From assembly GCA_029560455.1 (NCBI GenBank), contig JAKQKW010000034.1, positions 1 through 19,932 of the forward strand: DNA of 19,932 bases. Reading direction: 5' to 3'. This document shows, one piece after another, positions 16,128-19,932 of the stretch. Under the pieces are notes generated by a model that saw only the letters and a program-made list of their open reading frames with translations, had not been told where the DNA came from and did no database searches. The translations under genes and the position numbers were made by a program. This DNA is from Candidatus Rifleibacteriota bacterium (GTDB lineage: Bacteria; Riflebacteria; Ozemobacteria; Ozemobacterales; Ozemobacteraceae). Numbering within the stretch: position 1 is the stretch's first letter; each line of letters starts with the position of its first letter.

Positions 16128-18937
16128 ACCTGAGTGCTACTCCTTCCGATGAGAACTCTACGTTTATTTGATCCATCCATTGGGCTGACCAGCCCTTTTT
16201 CTTCCAGTTGATCCATAATTCTGGCCGCCCTATTATAACCGATTCTAAACTTTCTTTGCAGCATACTTGTCGAAGTTTTTTCCTGAGTCTCAAGATAGCG
16301 GTAAATCTGTTCAATCAGAGAAGAATCGGAATCGCCGCCTTCTGTTTCGTCATCATCGTCATCATCATCGTCGCTCTCTGAGCGGATCGGTGCAATGTCC
16401 ATGTATTCGGGCTGGCCCTGGGTTTTGACAAATTCAACCAGATCCATCAATTCACGGTCTGACACGAAGGCGCCCTGTAGTCTGAGCGGCTTGTTGCGGC
16501 CTTTCGGAATGAACAGCATGTCGCCTTTTCCGAGAAGACTTTCAGCGCCCTTGGCGTCGAGAATTGTTCTGGAGTCTACAGCAGATGCCACCGAAAAAGC
16601 AATTCTTGTCGGAAGATTTGCTTTGATCAGACCGGTAAGAACATTCACCGACGGGCGCTGGGTGGCGATGATCAGGTGCATGCCGACGGCGCGGGCCATT
16701 TGCGCAAGGCGGCAGATAGAGCCTTCTACTTCGGCCGATGCGGTCATCATCAGGTCGGCAAGTTCGTCGATGATGATCACGATGAATGGCATCTGTTCAA
16801 GATCTGCGTCCACATCGTTTTTCAGTCTTTCAAGCTCTTCGTTGTAGGTGGTAATTTTTTTGCAGCCGCATCTGGCAAGAATTTCGTAGCGGCGACCCAT
16901 TTCTTCTACTGCCCAGGCAAGTGCGGCAGACGCTCTTTCCGGTTCAGTCACGACGGGGGCGATGAGGTGTGGAATCCCGTTATAGCTTGAGAGTTCGACC
17001 ATCTTCGGGTCGATCATCACGAATTTAACCTGGTCGGCACGGGCCTGAAACAGGATGCTGGCGATGATGGTGTTGACGCAGACAGATTTGCCAGAGCCTG
17101 TCGAACCTGCAATAAGAAGGTGCGGCATGTCGGCAAGATCTGCGAAAACCGGTTGCCCGCTTATGGTTACCCCAAGGGCCAGGTTCAGCGGAATTGGATT
17201 GGTTTTAAACTTGTCGTTTTTGATCAGATCATAAAAATAGACAGGTGTGGGTTTGGGGTTTGGAATTTCGACGCCCAGAGCCGGTTTGCCAGGAATCGGC
17301 GCCTCAATACGCAACTGCAGGCCGCCCATGGCAAGCGAGATATCTTCTGCGAGTGCCGTGATTCTTGAGACTTTAACGCCCGGTGCCGGCTTCAATTCGA
17401 ATCTTGAAATTGCCGGACCTTCAACAATGTCGGTTACGGTGGCTTTTATGCCAAAATCTTCCAGGGTTTTCAACAGAAATGCCGAGCGTTCCTGCAGGCT
17501 TGATTTTGTTTCAGAAACGTCACGGACCGGTGGCACTTTGAGAATTTCAAGCGGTGGAAGCTGTGCATCAGCATGCCGGTTGATCTTTTCGGTGCGCTTT
17601 TCGTGCACCTCTTTTTTAAGTTCATGGTCAATCGGGTTGTCATCGAGATAGACAGGTTCTTCTTTTAGATTTGTTTCACGAGAAACTGTTTGTACGCCAC
17701 TCTTCGGGTTTACCGCTACGGGTGCCCCATCGACATTAACGGCTTCGAGCTCTTCACAGTCTTCGCAGTCTACATCGTCATCATCTTCTTCCTCATCTTC
17801 ATATTCTTCGTCTTCAAAACGGACAAGAACCTGAAGCTCTTCTTCTTTAACGATTTCTTCTTTTACTGGTTTTACATGAGCAGCGCCGGCATCTACCGCC
17901 GGTGCCGGCGAATAAATACATTCACTGGCAAAGGTTGCTACCTGCACAGATACGCCAGAAAGACTGCTCTGAGCAGTTTTTTCTGATGCGGGCGGGGTGG
18001 GGGAGTGCTTTTCGCCGCCCCTGATTTCTTCCTGCCAGCACTTGGGTTCCGGAATGATAGTGGCTTCTTCTTCATCTCTACTGAATGATGCTGATGAAGA
18101 ACCAGCGGTTGCCGTTTCTTCACAGAGTTCGTCACTCACGCCAGGCACTCTGGGTCTGAAAGAAAGGAGTTTCCCAAGGTGTCCCTCGGGATCGATTTCC
18201 TGTTCTTCCCAGGTTTTTTTGATCCGGCCGATTACTGCGGCAACAAGGTTGCCGGTGGTTTTAACTGCACCAATGAGCATCGAAAGTAGAGAAAGTGTAA
18301 CTTCCCATGTGAAAAAAGCCAGGCGGGTGAGCAGACTGGCGATTACGAGAGTTGCGGCGAGAACATCTTTGTAAAGAATGTCGAGGGCAAAAATCAGCGA
18401 TGAGAGAACAAGTGATACAAAGAGGATTTTACTCGGAACCGGGCCAAAAACGCCGGCAAACAGTTCAAAGGTATGAACCCCGACCTTGCCGCCTTCCATG
18501 CCAAGCAGGCCGAGACCAAAGGTCATTACGCCGAAACAGCCAGCCAGACGCCATCCGAGGTTCTGAAAAGGCCTTTCGAGGAACCTCTGGATTCCCATAA
18601 GGCCCACCAGAACCGGAAGAATATATACGCCCACGCCAAGATAGATCATGGTCGCATTTATGATTCCGGGGATTTTTGATGAGCTGATGTAGTGAATCAG
18701 CGACAGAGAAAAGGCACTGACGCCTACAAGCACAAGACCGACAGCTTCATTTCGCTGTCGGATGTCGGTAACCATGGGCATGGTTCTGGTATTGCCGCGC
18801 GTCGGCCGCGAACTGGCGCGCTGCCTTGGTGTTGCAGTCCGTCGTTCCTGGACTGCTTCTTCTGGGGCTGGTCTGCTGCGACCCCGGCTTCTTTCTTTGA
18901 TGTTGCTTTCCGGGAGCAGGATTTTTTTGTTGCTCAT
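16124..18937 (-). CDS. ftsK: DNA translocase FtsK/SpoIIIE
   Basis: Septum-anchored hexameric DNA pump that moves chromosome termini during division. The 937 residues run: basic Arg/Pro/Ser-rich tail (1-62); several membrane segments (about 66-236); long acidic linker (about 240-470, with an E/D run at 375-398); alpha subdomain (about 481-545); RecA-like motor with Walker A GSTGSGKS (611-618) and Walker B IVIIIDELADLM (719-730); winged-helix gamma domain (about 872-933) that should read polar DNA motifs. A D8 tract (856-863) joins motor and gamma. This is shorter than E. coli FtsK and nearer SpoIIIE size. The ATG at 18937 lies 3 bases after the uppP stop, and its own stop overlaps TPR1. Confidence 0.97.
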   Translation of the reverse strand: MSNKKILLPESNIKERSRGRSRPAPEEAVQERRTATPRQRASSRPTRGNTRTMPMVTDIRQRNEAVGLVLVGVSAFSLSLIHYISSSKIPGIINATMIYLGVGVYILPVLVGLMGIQRFLERPFQNLGWRLAGCFGVMTFGLGLLGMEGGKVGVHTFELFAGVFGPVPSKILFVSLVLSSLIFALDILYKDVLAATLVIASLLTRLAFFTWEVTLSLLSMLIGAVKTTGNLVAAVIGRIKKTWEEQEIDPEGHLGKLLSFRPRVPGVSDELCEETATAGSSSASFSRDEEEATIIPEPKCWQEEIRGGEKHSPTPPASEKTAQSSLSGVSVQVATFASECIYSPAPAVDAGAAHVKPVKEEIVKEEELQVLVRFEDEEYEDEEEDDDDVDCEDCEELEAVNVDGAPVAVNPKSGVQTVSRETNLKEEPVYLDDNPIDHELKKEVHEKRTEKINRHADAQLPPLEILKVPPVRDVSETKSSLQERSAFLLKTLEDFGIKATVTDIVEGPAISRFELKPAPGVKVSRITALAEDISLAMGGLQLRIEAPIPGKPALGVEIPNPKPTPVYFYDLIKNDKFKTNPIPLNLALGVTISGQPVFADLADMPHLLIAGSTGSGKSVCVNTIIASILFQARADQVKFVMIDPKMVELSSYNGIPHLIAPVVTEPERASAALAWAVEEMGRRYEILARCGCKKITTYNEELERLKNDVDADLEQMPFIVIIIDELADLMMTASAEVEGSICRLAQMARAVGMHLIIATQRPSVNVLTGLIKANLPTRIAFSVASAVDSRTILDAKGAESLLGKGDMLFIPKGRNKPLRLQGAFVSDRELMDLVEFVKTQGQPEYMDIAPIRSESDDDDDDDDETEGGDSDSSLIEQIYRYLETQEKTSTSMLQRKFRIGYNRAARIMDQLEEKGLVSPMDGSNKRRVLIGRSSTQV
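16141..16147 (-). promoter_or_regulatory. Shine-Dalgarno of TPR1 inside the ftsK 3' end
   Basis: GGAAGGA(G) on the minus strand lies within the last codons of ftsK, about 12 bases before the TPR1 ATG at 16127. The spacing is long, so initiation probably depends partly on ribosomes finishing ftsK at the ATGA overlap. Confidence 0.5.
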
Positions 18938-18940
18938 GTT

Positions 18941-19747
18941 TCAGTTCCCCGCAAATTGAATGTAAGTCAGGCTGGCAATTGATACCAGGAAGAGGTAGTA
19001 GGCGAAATAAGACAGCTTTTGTTCGCGAATTATGTAAACAAGAAATTTGAGTGCCAGAAAGCCGGTGACTGCTGCCGCAAACGTTCCGGCGATCAGTCCG
19101 GCCGGGTTGATTGCTGCCGGCAAACCAGCTTCAAACAGATCTTTGGTTTCGAGAAGGGTGGCACCACCAACAGCCGGGATCATGAGAAGAAAAGAAAACC
19201 GGGCAGCATCTTCGCCTTTCAGGCCCAGCAGCAGTCCGGTAGCAATTGTGGAACCGGAACGTGAAATGCCGGGAGTTATGGCCAGGCCCTGCGCGATTCC
19301 TGTGACGATTGCTTTAATGTAGGAAAAGTTGCTGAGTTCGCAGCAGTTTGAATTCTTTTTGAGTTTTTCAGATGCAAGCAGCAGCAGTCCGGTGATGAAA
19401 AGAGCAATGCATACCGCTTTGGGCATGCTAAAAAGGGTTTCAAAACTGTCTTTGAAAGTCAGTCCGATCAGGGCGGTCGGAACGCTGCCAGCGATTATGA
19501 GAAATGCGATTCTTCTCCTGGCCGGGTCTTTCCAGCCAGTTGGGGTGAAGTAGGGGAGGAGGTCGGCGCGAAAAAAGAAAATTACCGCCAGAAGGGTGCC
19601 GGCATGCAGCGCCACATCAGTCAGCATATTTGCTTCGAGGTCTTTCATGCCTGAAAAATACTGGAATAACGTCAGGTGCCCGGAACTGGAAACCGGTAAA
19701 AATTCAGTCAAGCCCTGAAGAATGCCCTGAAAAATATAACTGACCAA
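18941..19747 (-). CDS. uppP: Undecaprenyl-diphosphatase
   Basis: BacA-type membrane phosphatase that converts undecaprenyl diphosphate to the monophosphate, recycling the lipid carrier for peptidoglycan and other wall polymers; higher expression is known to give bacitracin tolerance. The 268 residues and many hydrophobic segments fit the family. The first signature is QGLTEFLPVSSSGHL (11-25), with the (E/Q)-x3-E pair Q11/E15 and His24. The second is PGISRSGST (159-167), with the catalytic-region Arg163. The start is TTG at 19747, set by an AGGAGG 6 bases upstream. First gene of the uppP-ftsK-TPR1-TPR2 operon. Confidence 0.96.
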   Translation of the reverse strand: MVSYIFQGILQGLTEFLPVSSSGHLTLFQYFSGMKDLEANMLTDVALHAGTLLAVIFFFRADLLPYFTPTGWKDPARRRIAFLIIAGSVPTALIGLTFKDSFETLFSMPKAVCIALFITGLLLLASEKLKKNSNCCELSNFSYIKAIVTGIAQGLAITPGISRSGSTIATGLLLGLKGEDAARFSFLLMIPAVGGATLLETKDLFEAGLPAAINPAGLIAGTFAAAVTGFLALKFLVYIIREQKLSYFAYYLFLVSIASLTYIQFAGN

Positions 19748-19908
19748 GACCTGCCTCCTGTTGTTTTTGCGCGAACTCTGCTTTTATTTGAAGCTTGCGG
19801 GATTTGACCTTTTGCTTTGTCTTTAGAAGTATCGGAAGCAATCTGAATAATATTTAAGACAAATCTTAGTATTGTCTGAATATCTGTCAGCCCGAGCAGG
19901 GAAATTTG
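19748..19908. promoter_or_regulatory. Upstream/divergent regulatory region of uppP with a dyad
   Basis: This region should contain the promoter of the uppP operon, but I could not assign clear -35/-10 boxes. It holds an imperfect inverted repeat, TTAAGACAA (19854-19862) and TTGTCTGAA (19872-19880), 8 of 9 positions matching with a 9-base spacer. A direct repeat TCTGAATA occurs at 19842-19849 and 19875-19882, 33 bases apart or about three helical turns. This is a candidate operator; no regulator gene is visible. Confidence 0.35.
19754..19759 (-). promoter_or_regulatory. Shine-Dalgarno fixing the TTG start of uppP
   Basis: AGGAGG on the minus strand is 6 bases before TTG at 19747. The signature Q-x3-E begins only 11 residues in, so no later start is possible without losing the active site. 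Confidence 0.88.
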
Positions 19909-19932
19909 ATGGAGCTCATCAAAAAGGACGGC
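19909..19932 (+). CDS. Possible start of a divergent gene cut by the right edge
   Basis: ATG at 19909 is preceded by CAGGG with 7 bases between, a usable Shine-Dalgarno. It opens a frame encoding MELIKKDG to the edge of the window. Divergent placement opposite uppP makes a gene start plausible, but eight codons cannot identify a product or prove coding. Confidence 0.3.

Overview
The window reads as bacterial chromosome of a diderm-like organism with roughly balanced base composition. Signs of this are Sec-exported envelope proteins, an SLBB-repeat protein of the kind found in polysaccharide export, and standard housekeeping genes. I cannot place the lineage from sequence alone. A gingipain-type C25 peptidase, very long TPR proteins and uppP/ftsK/rimO/pgsA/pgpA together would fit a deep-branching group such as Candidatus Riflebacteria, but that is a guess from general impression. 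I saw no rRNA, tRNA, CRISPR array, insertion sequence or phage gene.

Layout. (1) 1-1446, plus strand: the 3' part of a secreted gingipain-family (C25) cysteine peptidase, closed by a strong UUCG-loop terminator. (2) 4118 to 1755, minus strand: a tightly overlapping operon rimO-pgsA-pgpA (ribosomal protein S12 methylthiolation and phosphatidylglycerol synthesis). (3) 4422-5684, plus strand: an exported protein made of about four SLBB-type repeats. It runs tail-to-tail, with a 3-bp gap, into (4) 6446 to 5688, minus strand: an exported Ala/Glu/Pro-rich protein of unknown function with its own consensus-like promoter. (5) 19747 to 6628, minus strand: a 13-kb operon uppP-ftsK-TPR1-TPR2 ended by a 13-bp-stem terminator. 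(6) 19909 to the right edge: possibly the first codons of a divergent plus-strand gene.

The unusual part is the uppP-ftsK-TPR1-TPR2 unit. UppP recycles undecaprenyl carrier for wall synthesis and FtsK couples division to chromosome segregation. Two giant cytoplasmic TPR solenoids (1613 and 1535 residues, about 43 and 42 repeats) follow directly. TPR1 is coupled to ftsK through an ATGA overlap and carries a four-cysteine module at its N terminus. The two TPR proteins share an atypical repeat module with the signature W-x2-W-G-L-K or close variants, so they look like diverged paralogues. If any undescribed system is here, it is this one: a giant TPR scaffold pair expressed with the divisome/envelope genes. 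The functional link is inference from gene order and coupling.

From general knowledge, ftsK, rimO and pgsA are often close neighbours in bacteria. Here about 12 kb (TPR1, TPR2, the Ala/Glu/Pro-rich protein and the SLBB gene) lies between ftsK and rimO, which suggests accessory envelope genes have been added to a conserved cluster.
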